Shown piece after piece: positions 43,985-52,369 of a stretch of DNA of 64,000 nt. The stretch spans positions 108,899-172,898 of the forward strand of contig NZ_AEVT01000093.1 in the NCBI RefSeq assembly GCF_000189275.1, written 5' to 3'. Source of the DNA: Vibrio sinaloensis DSM 21326 (lineage in GTDB: Bacteria; Pseudomonadota; Gammaproteobacteria; Enterobacterales; Vibrionaceae). Positions within the stretch are counted from its first letter, which is position 1. Every line of letters starts with the position of its first letter. Made by a program: the position numbers and the translations under genes. A model generated the notes under the pieces. It ran no database searches. It saw only the letters and a program-made list of their open reading frames with translations, and was not told where the DNA came from.

Positions 43985-45163
43985 ATGTACAAAATATCTC
44001 AGTTGGCTGATTTGCTTGGTTTGTCACGTACGACGCTGTTGTACTACGAAAAGCTCGGTTTGACCCGGGGCCAAAGACTGGAGAACGGATATCGAAGTTA
44101 CAGTGACAAAGATTTACAGCGTCTACGGCTGATTCAAAAGCTTCAAGCGGGAGGTTTAACGCTCAAAGAGTGTCAAGCTTGCTTGGAGGAAAAGATCGAA
44201 CGTGACATGTTGCAAAAACGCCTTAACCAGCTGGATGAGGAAATCGAGCAAAAACAGAAATCACGAGCGCTGCTCGCCGCCTTACTTGGAGAGGCGCCAC
44301 TGACCGAGTGGCATGAGAGCCTTGATCAAGTCGCGCCAGATGCCCATTTAGAGTGGCTAAAAAAGCAGGGCTTTGATGATAAGCAAGCCTTGCACCTGAA
44401 GTGGCTATCGAAAGACATCAACCACCATGAGCAATATATGCAAGACTTCAATCGCGTGTTCTCTGAACTGGAACGTTGGGGACCGGGCTCGACTCAAGAT
44501 ACCCAGTTGGCGATTGAAAGGTTGCCCAACTCCCCAGCCAGTTTACTTGAAATCGGTTGTGGCAAAGGATTGTCGACTCAGCTGTTTGCCCAAAGGCTCG
44601 ATTGCCATATTACCGCACTGGACAATGAAGCATCGGCACTGCAAGAGCTCGTTACCTTGGCAAGTGAACAAGGGTTTAACAATAAAATTACCCCAGTGTG
44701 CGCCAGCATGACGGCGCTTCCGTTTAGCGGTGAGAGCTTTGATGTCATCTGGGCAGAGGGCAGTGCGTACATTATGGGTGTCGAGAGTGCGCTTAAAACA
44801 TGGCGTCAGTTTCTCAAGCCCAATGGGGTACTCGTAATTAGCGATTTGGTGTGGTCGTCTGACGAAAGAGGCGATTTAGCGGCGGATTTCTGGAGCAAAG
44901 AGTATCCAGATATGAGTACCGTTAGCAGCCGAATCAAGCAAGCTAGCAAAGCAGGCTACACCTTAGTTGATAGCTTTGCGTTAAGTGACCATGCTTGGGA
45001 CAATTATTATCTGCCGTTAAAACAACGAGTCGAGTTACTAAGGCCTTCGATGGCTGAGTCTTTAGCGATGGCAGATTTGGACAAAGAGTTGCAAGCCTTT
45101 GCTAGTAGAAAGGGCGATTTCGACTATCAAATGTTTATCTTACAACTCAATGATGAGGGCTAA
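43985..45163 (+). CDS. MerR-family regulator fused to SAM-dependent methyltransferase
   Basis: Residues 1-70 are a MerR winged helix (YKISQLADLLGLSRTTLLYY, then NGYRSYSDKDLQRLRLIQKL), followed by a coiled coil (about 80-105). From about residue 180 there is a class I methyltransferase with motif I LLEIGCGKGLSTQLFA, an acidic strand ITALDNEAS and motif DVIWAEGSAYIMG. So a DNA-binding domain sits on an enzyme in place of a usual ligand pocket. The stop overlaps the convergent neighbour's stop by four bases. Whether the methyltransferase acts or only senses SAM or a substrate is unknown. Confidence 0.9.
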   Translation: MYKISQLADLLGLSRTTLLYYEKLGLTRGQRLENGYRSYSDKDLQRLRLIQKLQAGGLTLKECQACLEEKIERDMLQKRLNQLDEEIEQKQKSRALLAALLGEAPLTEWHESLDQVAPDAHLEWLKKQGFDDKQALHLKWLSKDINHHEQYMQDFNRVFSELERWGPGSTQDTQLAIERLPNSPASLLEIGCGKGLSTQLFAQRLDCHITALDNEASALQELVTLASEQGFNNKITPVCASMTALPFSGESFDVIWAEGSAYIMGVESALKTWRQFLKPNGVLVISDLVWSSDERGDLAADFWSKEYPDMSTVSSRIKQASKAGYTLVDSFALSDHAWDNYYLPLKQRVELLRPSMAESLAMADLDKELQAFASRKGDFDYQMFILQLNDEG

Positions 45164-45495
45164 TTGTCATACGGTGTTTGGCTCAACTCCCAAATATCAA
45201 GCGTATGAGCCGCCTGTTCACATCGGCCAAGTAAAATTTGATATTTAGGGTTATAGCGATCACCAATATAGGTCGTTCGAATCAACTCATTGGTTTTCAG
45301 ATCAACTTGCGTCACTGTTCTTCCTTTGAAGTTTTGAAATAGGGCAAATTGGTTGCTGTGAAATACCAGTTGGTCGTGATAGAACCAGAAATTATCTGCG
45401 CTATCGAGCAAAGTACATTTTAGCGGCAAGGAGTCAGAGTCGACGGAGACAGAGGGGACAGTGAGCAACAGAGCCGAGAGAATTAAGGCGTTCAT
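45160..45495 (-). CDS. Small exported hypothetical protein
   Basis: The 111-residue protein has a short hydrophobic N-terminus (NALILSALLLTVPSVSV) consistent with a signal peptide, then a compact beta-rich region with two Cys (KCTLLD and GRCEQA) that could form a disulphide in the periplasm. No family is recognised. It ends tail to tail with the MerR-methyltransferase gene, overlapping by four bases, and has GGA upstream of its ATG. Confidence 0.7.
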   Translation of the reverse strand: MNALILSALLLTVPSVSVDSDSLPLKCTLLDSADNFWFYHDQLVFHSNQFALFQNFKGRTVTQVDLKTNELIRTTYIGDRYNPKYQILLGRCEQAAHTLDIWELSQTPYDN

Positions 45496-45573
45496 ATAAT
45501 CGTCCTTGTTCCACCTTAGGCTATTTACCTAATTATAGATAATACCGTCTGCTTTGCTGTATTCTGTGTGGCG

Positions 45574-46221
45574 TTAATCGTTCAGATTAGGATGCTGGCG
45601 AGTCTGGTAACGCGGCAACTGTTTTCTTAGTTGCTCGAAGGTGTTCCTCGCACTTTCTTTAGCGAGTTGGTTAACCAGCCAATCAGGCAGTGCGCCACCT
45701 GGATCCGCAAATGCGGTGTACTCTATTAAAGTGGTCCCCGATGTTAGCTTTTGTAGCTGCCATTTCGCTTTTACTGACTGTATCCGGATGTAGCCTTCTT
45801 GAGGTGCAAGGACCGGATTTGGGGCATCTTTAATCTCTAAAACAAAACCAATGTCATCTGTGTAGTAGCGAGAATAAGTGACCATGTCACGGTCTTTTGC
45901 TGGCCAAGGTGCCAAAAACTGAGTGTAAACGATGTTTTCATTGCTCGATAATTGGCGCAGTACTCGGCTATGACTGACATTATCAATCCAATTGGGGACG
46001 TTAGCACTGTCTTCGAGCAAGGTTAAAAACGCAGAATAAGTGGTCGGGGTGAACATTTGCGCTTTAATTTCGACTAAACCGTCGCTGTGATCTCGGTAAT
46101 AAACGCTAATACCGTTGTCGTCACTGTCGAACTTCCAGCTTAATATTGGTTGCGCTAAAGCTTGAGCACTGAGGACCAAAAGGCCGAGTGTTAACCAGCA
46201 ACATTGCCATGCTCTTTCCAT
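45574..46221 (-). CDS. Exported START-domain protein
   Basis: The start at 46221 (MERAWQCC) has AGGTG upstream and is preferred to the GTG two codons earlier. The 215-residue protein has a signal peptide ending ALAQP and a START/StAR-related lipid-transfer-like domain: SVYYRDHSDGLVEIKAQMF, VPNWIDNVSHSRVLRQL, VYTQFLAPWPAKDRDMV and LIEYTAFADPGGALPDWLVN are typical for bacterial START proteins. It probably binds a lipid in the periplasm; the ligand is unknown. Confidence 0.87.
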   Translation of the reverse strand: MERAWQCCWLTLGLLVLSAQALAQPILSWKFDSDDNGISVYYRDHSDGLVEIKAQMFTPTTYSAFLTLLEDSANVPNWIDNVSHSRVLRQLSSNENIVYTQFLAPWPAKDRDMVTYSRYYTDDIGFVLEIKDAPNPVLAPQEGYIRIQSVKAKWQLQKLTSGTTLIEYTAFADPGGALPDWLVNQLAKESARNTFEQLRKQLPRYQTRQHPNLND

Positions 46222-46304
46222 AAACACCTAATATATTCCGTAATGATTTCCGACGTTTATATCAATCTAGCTGAGTTCTTTCGAGTTGAACAGGGCGAAG
46301 GTGA

Positions 46305-46721
46305 TTAATCGTGCTTCACTCTACCGCGCAGTGACTTGGTTTGTGATTTTATGTTTTTGCCTTTCAAACGGCGCTCTTTTGAAGCCCGAGTAGGTTTGGT
46401 CTCGCGGCGTTTTTTCTGCACGACCATGGCCGCGACGATGATCTCTTTAAGTCGATTTAATGCATCTTCTCGGTTTTGCTCTTGAGTGCGAAATTGTTGC
46501 GCCTTGATGGTAATCATGCCGTCTTTGGATATACGAGAATCTTTGAGCGCGAGAATTCGCTGCTTATACACATCCGGCAAAGTGGAATGGGGCACACTGA
46601 ACTGTAAGTGAATAGCAGAAGACACCTTGTTGACGTTTTGGCCGCCTGCTCCCTGCGCACGAATGGCGGTGAGTTGTATTTCCCATGCTTGAATGGTCAC
46701 TGTATTGGATATTTTAAGCAT
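46305..46721 (-). CDS. arfB: Alternative ribosome-rescue factor / peptidyl-tRNA hydrolase ArfB
   Basis: The start MLKISNTVTI at 46721 is preferred to an in-frame extension to 46796, whose added residues are not family-like. The 138-residue protein has the GGQ motif at 26-28 in RAQGAGGQNVNKVSS and a Lys/Arg-rich C-terminal tail (KKRRETKPTRASKERRLKGK) that enters the empty mRNA channel of stalled ribosomes. This layout is that of ArfB/YaeJ, which frees nascent chains from non-stop ribosomes. Its gene follows a TetR gene on the same strand 93 bases away. Confidence 0.94.
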   Translation of the reverse strand: MLKISNTVTIQAWEIQLTAIRAQGAGGQNVNKVSSAIHLQFSVPHSTLPDVYKQRILALKDSRISKDGMITIKAQQFRTQEQNREDALNRLKEIIVAAMVVQKKRRETKPTRASKERRLKGKNIKSQTKSLRGRVKHD

Positions 46722-46814
46722 TAGGTATTCTCTTACGCAGGTGAAAAGTGTTGGGCCGAGTCCTTTTACCGTGAAAGCGGCGCTGTGTAAACCCACAAAG
46801 TGACGTATTCAGGC

Positions 46815-47381
46815 CTATCTCGGTGCGTGCGCTTCAATGGCACGCAAGTAAAAATTCAACGGGCCTTGTAGCATCTCTTCGCTCAATTTATTGCCGCTTT
46901 GGCATTGCATTGCGAGAGCAAAGCCATGTAGGTAATCTGCCAGCAAATCCAACGCTTGCTTTTGATGGTCCGAACTCAGTTGCAATGGTTCAACGATACG
47001 CTCAAATCGTTCGATGAAGACCATTGCAGGGCTGGTGGTCTCCATCGCCAGTAAAGTTTCTAATAACCCTTGATAACGGTGAAGCAGCGAAACATAACTG
47101 TAGCAGAGTTGTCGCAGCGCTTGCTGCCACGATTCATCGTCATTGGGTTGATGGATCTCCTCAATTAGAGATACCAGAATGCTCTCTTGAAGCGCATTTT
47201 TGTTCTTGAAGTAGTGATAGATTGCCATTGCATCGACGTTCAAGCTGTTTGCTAACGCGCGTATGCTGGGAATTTTGTGGTGTTCAACCATCAAGGTTTT
47301 AGCTTGAGCAAGTATCGCTTCGGTATTCAGTTGCCCCTTTGCCTTCTGCGGGCGGCCACGACGTTTCTCCTTGACAGACAT
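46815..47381 (-). CDS. TetR/AcrR-family transcriptional regulator
   Basis: The 188-residue regulator has a basic start KEKRRGRPQK and the TetR helix-turn-helix around IRALANSLNVDAMAIYHYFKNKNAL (as two linked stretches). The C-terminal ligand-binding half is helical and variable. It is divergent from the DHFR-like gene at 47468, and a 17-bp palindrome lies between them at 47396-47412, so it probably represses that gene and itself. Inducer unknown. Confidence 0.92.
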   Translation of the reverse strand: MSVKEKRRGRPQKAKGQLNTEAILAQAKTLMVEHHKIPSIRALANSLNVDAMAIYHYFKNKNALQESILVSLIEEIHQPNDDESWQQALRQLCYSYVSLLHRYQGLLETLLAMETTSPAMVFIERFERIVEPLQLSSDHQKQALDLLADYLHGFALAMQCQSGNKLSEEMLQGPLNFYLRAIEAHAPR

Positions 47382-47395
47382 GAGCTCACTTCCTT

Positions 47396-47412
47396 ATTCT
47401 ACAATGTAGAAT
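47396..47412. promoter_or_regulatory. Candidate TetR operator
   Basis: ATTCTACA-A-TGTAGAAT is a perfect 8+1+8 palindrome in the 86-bp divergent region between the TetR gene and the DHFR-like gene, a usual operator size and position for this family. Confidence 0.7.
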
Positions 47413-47467
47413 TAATTGTATCGTATTTTCTATTTCATACCAAATGTATGGTTAGAGGGGCATTGGC

Positions 47468-48001
47468 ATGGCAAACATTGTATTTATCGCAACCAGTTTA
47501 GATGGCTACATAGCCGACAAAGATGGCGGTCTAGATTGGCTGATGTCCGTGCCGAATCCTGACAACATTGATACCGGGTTCAGTGCGATTATGGAGCGAG
47601 TTGATGGCTTAGTCATGGGCCGAAATACGTTTGAATCGGTGCTCAGTTTTGATGTGGACTGGCCATATAGTAAGCCTGTGTTTGTATTGAGTAATACTTT
47701 AGAACAAGTGCCTGATGGTTACGAAGACAAGGTAGAACTCGTACAAGGTGACATCCCCCAACTGGTCGCGAGTTTGCACCAACGAGGTTACCAAGAGCTG
47801 TACATTGATGGCGGGAAAACCGTGCAAAGCTTTGCTAAACATGACCTGATCGATGAGCTGATTATCACGACCATTCCTGTTCTGCTTGGCGGTGGTGCGC
47901 CTTTATTTGGTGAGTTGGAATCACTGCAAAACTATCAGTTGGTTGATAGCCAAGTGCATTTAGACGCGTTGGTACAAAGTCGTTTTCTGCGTCGCCGATA
48001 A
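47468..48001 (+). CDS. Dihydrofolate-reductase-family (RibD C-terminal-like) oxidoreductase
   Basis: The 177-residue protein starts ANIVFIATSLDGYIADKDGG, the classic N-terminus of the RibD C-terminal/DHFR-like family, and shows LVMGRNTFESVL and the pyridine-nucleotide-binding VLLGGGAPLFGEL. It is likely an NADPH-dependent reductase of unknown substrate. It is divergent from a TetR regulator with a palindromic operator between them. Confidence 0.9.
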   Translation: MANIVFIATSLDGYIADKDGGLDWLMSVPNPDNIDTGFSAIMERVDGLVMGRNTFESVLSFDVDWPYSKPVFVLSNTLEQVPDGYEDKVELVQGDIPQLVASLHQRGYQELYIDGGKTVQSFAKHDLIDELIITTIPVLLGGGAPLFGELESLQNYQLVDSQVHLDALVQSRFLRRR

Positions 48002-48101
48002 TATCGAAACTGAGACGACAACTAGGAACCTCTATTTTGACAGGCAAAAGCCAGTGCTTTCGACTAACTTTCTTGTAAGCCGAAAACAAATGGAGGTGGC
48101 T

Positions 48102-48476
48102 ATGAATCCGGTCGGTTGGTTCGAAATTTACGTCAATGATATGGAGCGAGCGAAAGCATTCTATCAAGCTGTTTTTGCTGTCACGCTAGAACAAATTTCA
48201 GATGAGGCGAAAGCGGGCGTCGAGATGTGGGGCTTCCCTTCTGATATGGAACAGTATGGTGCGTCAGGAGCACTTGCTAAGATGGAAGGCGTCGCGGCGG
48301 GCGGCAATAGCACCATGGTCTATTTCTCGTGCCAAGATTGTGCCGTAGAGGAGTCACGAGTTAATGACGCGGGAGGTAAAGTGGAGCACAGCAAGTTCTC
48401 AATAGGCCCACATGGGTTTATCTCAGTCGTTGCTGATACAGAAGGCAACATGATTGGCTTACACTCCATGAGCTAA
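48102..48476 (+). CDS. VOC-family (glyoxalase-like) protein
   Basis: ATG 48102 follows GGAGGTGGCT and is preferred to the longer in-frame start at 48054. The 124-residue protein begins NPVGWFEIYVNDMERAKAFY, the usual first strand-helix of VOC proteins, and ends FISVVADTEGNMIGLHS. Possible metal ligands are Glu in WFEIYV and Glu/His near the end. The function of this branch is not known. It is 100 bases after the DHFR-like gene and may follow it on one transcript; a terminator lies just after the stop. Confidence 0.9.
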   Translation: MNPVGWFEIYVNDMERAKAFYQAVFAVTLEQISDEAKAGVEMWGFPSDMEQYGASGALAKMEGVAAGGNSTMVYFSCQDCAVEESRVNDAGGKVEHSKFSIGPHGFISVVADTEGNMIGLHSMS

Positions 48477-48477
48477 A

Positions 48478-48506
48478 AAAAGCCCCAGATTTTAGTCTGG
48501 GGCGCA
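48478..48506. terminator. Terminator between convergent genes
   Basis: CCCCAGA and TCTGGGG pair across TTTTAG, flanked by an A-run on the left and a weaker T-run on the right. Confidence 0.85.
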
Positions 48507-48511
48507 TTTTA

Positions 48512-49819
48512 TTATCTCATGGCGGCAGTGTGTTCACCCATCGCTATGAGTTTGTCGAGGATACGCTCACCATCGACACGTAAGCCATTGTGTTCGTACT
48601 CATTGGTGATCCAAGCCTTGGCATTAGGTATGGTTGCTAACGTCTCGCGGCTAATATCTATCTCAACAAACATATCATCGGCATAAACGGCGCAACTGAC
48701 GGGTACCGTATTGTTGGCCAATTGTTGCGCGTTATATAACGGCGTCCAATCGCTCTTTTCGGCCAAAAGTTCCGCAGCCTGTTTCAATGGTTTGAGTGTC
48801 TCATATTGATCAAACATCCACGGGAAAACCATTTCGCCAGTGAAGTAGAACGCTTGCCCTGATCGGTAATTGAATTCTGGGTGCTCTTGTCTTACGCGGT
48901 GTGCGCTCCAGTTGGATGCGAAACCTTGGCAATAAATGGATTCGTGCAAAATCGCGTAGATAGGGTTGGTTTGGAAACTTTGCTCCATCAACATGCTGTT
49001 TAAAAACTCGTAACGCAGCTCCGTTTTCCCTTCTACCTCAATTAGTGCATTTTCCAGCATATAGTAAGTAGGCAGGAAGGTATCACTCATACCAAAGTTA
49101 ATACCAATCTGCTGGAACTGTTCCACGGTAAAACGTTGGCCATTTGGCAATAGGACTTGGTTGGTGGCCAAGTGATCGGCGATTCGCTGACACAACTGCT
49201 GAGCTTTGGGGAATTGTTGGAAGAAAGCTTGGTTTTTTTCCATCGTGCGCTTAAAGGTCGCGTGATAAACATCATCGGGGTGACGAGAAACAGAAGGCAC
49301 TCCACCCGTGATATAGCTGCGTGACAGACTTTCTGGAAACATAGAGAGGTAAGTCAGTGAACAGAAACCGCCGAAGCTTTGACCTAGAATTGCCCATTGC
49401 TGTACACCGAATTGTTGGCGTATGAACTCTGCATCGCGGACGATGTTGTCCGCTCTAAAGTGTGCTAGGTAGTCTGCTTGCTGCTGCGGAGTGAGGTGAG
49501 CGAGTGTTTGATGGTTTACTACTGAGCTATTGCCCGTTCCGCGTTGATCAAGCAATAGCACTCGATACTGCTGCATGACGCGCTTCACCCAACCGTTGTA
49601 GCCATTTTGTCGCGGAGAAGGGAATCCCGGCCCGCCCTGAAAATAGACCAACCATGGTTTTTGACTATCGCCGTCTTCGACTAAAGACAAAGCTCGGGCG
49701 AAGACTTGAATCGTCCCTTTAGACTCGTCGCTATAGTCGAGTGGAACTTGAAAAGTGTGCGGAGTGAATTTAACTCCAGAATCGACAAATTGTTGAGCAG
49801 TCATGTTGTTATTTTGCAT
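48512..49819 (-). CDS. Alpha/beta-hydrolase, prolyl-aminopeptidase-like (S33)
   Basis: The 435-residue protein has an oxyanion segment YFQGGPGFPSPR, a nucleophile elbow GQSFGGFC and a late catalytic His in ITNEYEHNGLRV. The size and the HGGPG-like motif match the larger prolyl iminopeptidases of family S33. It likely removes N-terminal proline from peptides in the cytoplasm. There is no signal peptide. It is convergent with the VOC gene and stands alone. Confidence 0.88.
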   Translation of the reverse strand: MQNNNMTAQQFVDSGVKFTPHTFQVPLDYSDESKGTIQVFARALSLVEDGDSQKPWLVYFQGGPGFPSPRQNGYNGWVKRVMQQYRVLLLDQRGTGNSSVVNHQTLAHLTPQQQADYLAHFRADNIVRDAEFIRQQFGVQQWAILGQSFGGFCSLTYLSMFPESLSRSYITGGVPSVSRHPDDVYHATFKRTMEKNQAFFQQFPKAQQLCQRIADHLATNQVLLPNGQRFTVEQFQQIGINFGMSDTFLPTYYMLENALIEVEGKTELRYEFLNSMLMEQSFQTNPIYAILHESIYCQGFASNWSAHRVRQEHPEFNYRSGQAFYFTGEMVFPWMFDQYETLKPLKQAAELLAEKSDWTPLYNAQQLANNTVPVSCAVYADDMFVEIDISRETLATIPNAKAWITNEYEHNGLRVDGERILDKLIAMGEHTAAMR

Positions 49820-49999
49820 CCGTGACGTAAGTGATGCTGTATCTTAGCGCTTTGCTTTCAGGATACCAATGGCTATCCAGCAATGTGCGCGCGCAGCCAT
49901 CAAATGGCATTATGGCCGTGATCTCAATCATAATATGGCTTATGCTCGCATCGAGCCTTGGGCTCAATAACTCTCATAGACAACGAAAAGAATGAAATT

Positions 50000-50626
50000 A
50001 TGAATTATTTTGACTCACCTTTTGCAGGCAAGCCTCTGCAACAACAGATCAGCAACCCAAACATCATTGTTGGTCGCCACAGTTACTATTCTGGCTACTA
50101 CCATGGCCACAGTTTCGATGACTGCGCTCGCTATCTTAACCCTGAACGTAGTGATATCGATAAATTGATTATTGGCAGTTTCTGCTCCATTGGCTCCGGG
50201 GCGGTTTTTATGATGGCAGGCAATCAAGGGCACCGAACAGACTGGGCCAGTACCTTCCCGTTTTTCTATCAGGACAATGCCAATTTTAGCGAGGCGAAAG
50301 ATGGCTTTCGAACCGCGGGCGATACCGTGATAGGCAATGATGTTTGGATTGGTTCTGAGGCCATGATAATGGCGGGCGTGACGATTGGTGATGGCGCTGT
50401 CATTGCGAGCCGCGCTGTGGTGACAAAGGATGTAGCGCCTTATGAGGTTGTGGGCTCAAACCCAGCAAAACATATTAAGTACCGTTTCGAACCTAATCAA
50501 ATCGCTATGCTGTTAGAGATGAAATGGTGGACTTGGCAAGATGAGCAGCTTAAAGGCGCAATGAGCTTACTGTGCTCCGCGGATATTGATGCATTGTACC
50601 GTTATTGGCAGAAACACATCCGCTAA
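50000..50626 (+). CDS. catB: CatB-like xenobiotic (chloramphenicol) acetyltransferase
   Basis: ATG 50000 gives the standard N-terminus MNYFDSPFAGKPL; an in-frame extension to 49958 is unlikely. The 208-residue protein is a left-handed beta-helix hexapeptide-repeat acetyltransferase. The catalytic His is H78 in MAGNQGHRTDWAS, and SYYSGYYHGHSFDDCARYL, GNDVWIGSEAMIM and EMKWWTW are conserved in CatB. Such enzymes acetylate chloramphenicol or related hydroxyl compounds. No integron attC site or mobile signature is next to it, so this looks chromosomal. Resistance in this host is not shown by sequence alone. Confidence 0.93.
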   Translation: MNYFDSPFAGKPLQQQISNPNIIVGRHSYYSGYYHGHSFDDCARYLNPERSDIDKLIIGSFCSIGSGAVFMMAGNQGHRTDWASTFPFFYQDNANFSEAKDGFRTAGDTVIGNDVWIGSEAMIMAGVTIGDGAVIASRAVVTKDVAPYEVVGSNPAKHIKYRFEPNQIAMLLEMKWWTWQDEQLKGAMSLLCSADIDALYRYWQKHIR

Positions 50627-50746
50627 CTAAATCGGCTACTCCGATAATACCTCATTCAAAATTTTTGAATAAGAGCCTCCAATCTATCCGCTCTTCATTC
50701 TTTCTCGCCTCGATAAACTGTTGCCAACAGTTAGGAGAGAAAGATT

Positions 50747-51595
50747 ATGAGTAAGCAAAGAGAGATCGTTCAAACTATCAAAGCCCACGCGACATCCGAT
50801 GGCGATGGGGTCAAAATTTCTCGTGTCGCGGGCTTTAATAATCGTCAGTTTTCACCATTTCTGATGCTTGATCAGCTTAAGTCTGATCAGCGCTCAGATT
50901 ATGTTGGTGGTTTTCCTCCTCATCCTCACCGCGGCATTGAAACACTCACCTACATGATGAAGGGGCACTTTCAACATAAAGATCATATGGGTAACGTTGG
51001 GGAGTTACGCTCTGGTGGCGCTCAGTGGATGGCTGCTGGGCGCGGGGTCATTCACAGTGAAATGCCGATAATGGAGCAGGGTGATCTGCATGGTTTCCAA
51101 ATCTGGATTAATCAGCCCGCACGAGACAAGATGAAACCAGCACAATACTTTGATTTTCAGCCAGAAATGATCACTGAATCGCAGAGTGAATATCATGGTC
51201 TACATCGGGTGATTGCTGGACGACTCACGGCAGACGGTGAGCTTTTACAAGGCCCATTGGATAAAACAGGTGTTGAGCTAAGCGTGTCTGATTGGCGCGC
51301 AAACACAGGTCAACATACTCAAGTGAACACACCAACAACGCACAATGCGATGCTCTTTGTTTACCAAGGCAGTGTGAGTATTGGCGATGAGGTGGTGACT
51401 CAGGGACACATGGCGTTGTTGTCGCAAGGTGACGCGATCACGCTTAACAGTCTAGACCAATCTGGTGTTCTGCTATTTAGCGGTCAACCAATTGATGAGC
51501 CAGTTGTTCATTATGGACCATTTGTTATGAACAGCATGGCCGAAATCGAACAAACGATTCACGATTACAATTCGGGCGTGTTCGAAACGTATTAA
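50747..51595 (+). CDS. Pirin-family bicupin protein
   Basis: The 282-residue protein has the pirin N-terminal cupin with iron ligands in GGFPPHPHRGIETLTYM (three His) and a later Glu in VIHSEMP, preceded by the QFSPFLMLDQ strand. Pirins are mononuclear iron proteins, some of which oxidise flavonols such as quercetin, others regulate metabolism. GGAGAG precedes the ATG. The gene is monocistronic, with a terminator about 50 bases after its stop. Confidence 0.93.
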   Translation: MSKQREIVQTIKAHATSDGDGVKISRVAGFNNRQFSPFLMLDQLKSDQRSDYVGGFPPHPHRGIETLTYMMKGHFQHKDHMGNVGELRSGGAQWMAAGRGVIHSEMPIMEQGDLHGFQIWINQPARDKMKPAQYFDFQPEMITESQSEYHGLHRVIAGRLTADGELLQGPLDKTGVELSVSDWRANTGQHTQVNTPTTHNAMLFVYQGSVSIGDEVVTQGHMALLSQGDAITLNSLDQSGVLLFSGQPIDEPVVHYGPFVMNSMAEIEQTIHDYNSGVFETY

Positions 51596-51644
51596 CCTCA
51601 GTGCACCAGTTGCTTCATTCCACTGCCGCAGCTTCTTTGCACCC

Positions 51645-51669
51645 GCCGCCCTAATTGGGCGGCTTTTTT
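51645..51669 (+). terminator. Terminator after pirin gene
   Basis: GCCGCCC and GGGCGGC pair across TAATT, followed by six T residues. Confidence 0.93.
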
Positions 51670-51741
51670 CTGTCTGCAATATCGTTCAATACTCTTAGTT
51701 TCAACTCCGATATCGTGCTCTAAACAAAAAAAGGAGTGAGT

Positions 51742-52338
51742 ATGGATACGGTTCTAGTGGCGATGATGGGGTTTGCATTCGTAGGAGCGGTAACCCCCGG
51801 TCCTGTTAATCTGCTTGCGATTTCGACCGCGGTTCAACGAGGAAAAAGAAGCGCACTAAATCATGTGGTTGCCGCTTCTTTTGCTTACGCTTTGGTCGTG
51901 GTTACTTCAGGGATGTTTATGACCCGTGTGGGGGGCTGGTTACCAATGTTTGAACGCGGTATGCAAGTTGCTGGAAGTGTGTTCTTGAGCTATTTAGCTT
52001 ACAAAATATATACCGCTCCAATAGGAGAAGATGTTGATGTGAACACTCAAGCAACGTCTGGCTGGATAACCGGTGCATTAACCCAGATTCTGAACCCCAA
52101 AGCTTGGTTGGTGGCAATGTCGGGTATCAGTGTTTACGTGATCGGTCAGGTGCAAGCCGAACAACTGTTGTGGGTATTTACCTTGGTGTCATTGTTTGCT
52201 TGTTTACTCGGGGTGGGTTTGTGGGCCATGTTGGGCAGCGTATTTTCGACATTGCTTTCAAAGCCTCATTGTATGCGGTGGTTTAATCGCGTAATGGCCG
52301 CTATATTGTTTATGTCCATGAGCATGATCTGGTTGTAG
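51742..52338 (+). CDS. LysE/RhtB-family amino acid efflux protein
   Basis: ATG 51742 lies six bases after AAGGAG; the GTG at 51736 overlaps that site and is rejected. The 198-residue membrane protein has about six helices and the family start FVGAVTPGPVNLLAISTAVQ with the ITGALTQILNPKAWL segment. It is an exporter for an amino acid or its derivative. It is followed 31 bases later by an AraC regulator gene on the same strand, which may control it. Confidence 0.92.
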   Translation: MDTVLVAMMGFAFVGAVTPGPVNLLAISTAVQRGKRSALNHVVAASFAYALVVVTSGMFMTRVGGWLPMFERGMQVAGSVFLSYLAYKIYTAPIGEDVDVNTQATSGWITGALTQILNPKAWLVAMSGISVYVIGQVQAEQLLWVFTLVSLFACLLGVGLWAMLGSVFSTLLSKPHCMRWFNRVMAAILFMSMSMIWL

Positions 52339-52369
52339 GTCTTTGGAGCGACAATAAGGAAAGGAAGCA

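Noticed and set aside
50000..50626. catB as an integron cassette
   Set aside because: CatB genes often sit in superintegrons, but no attC-like imperfect palindrome flanks this one and the neighbours are ordinary chromosomal genes.
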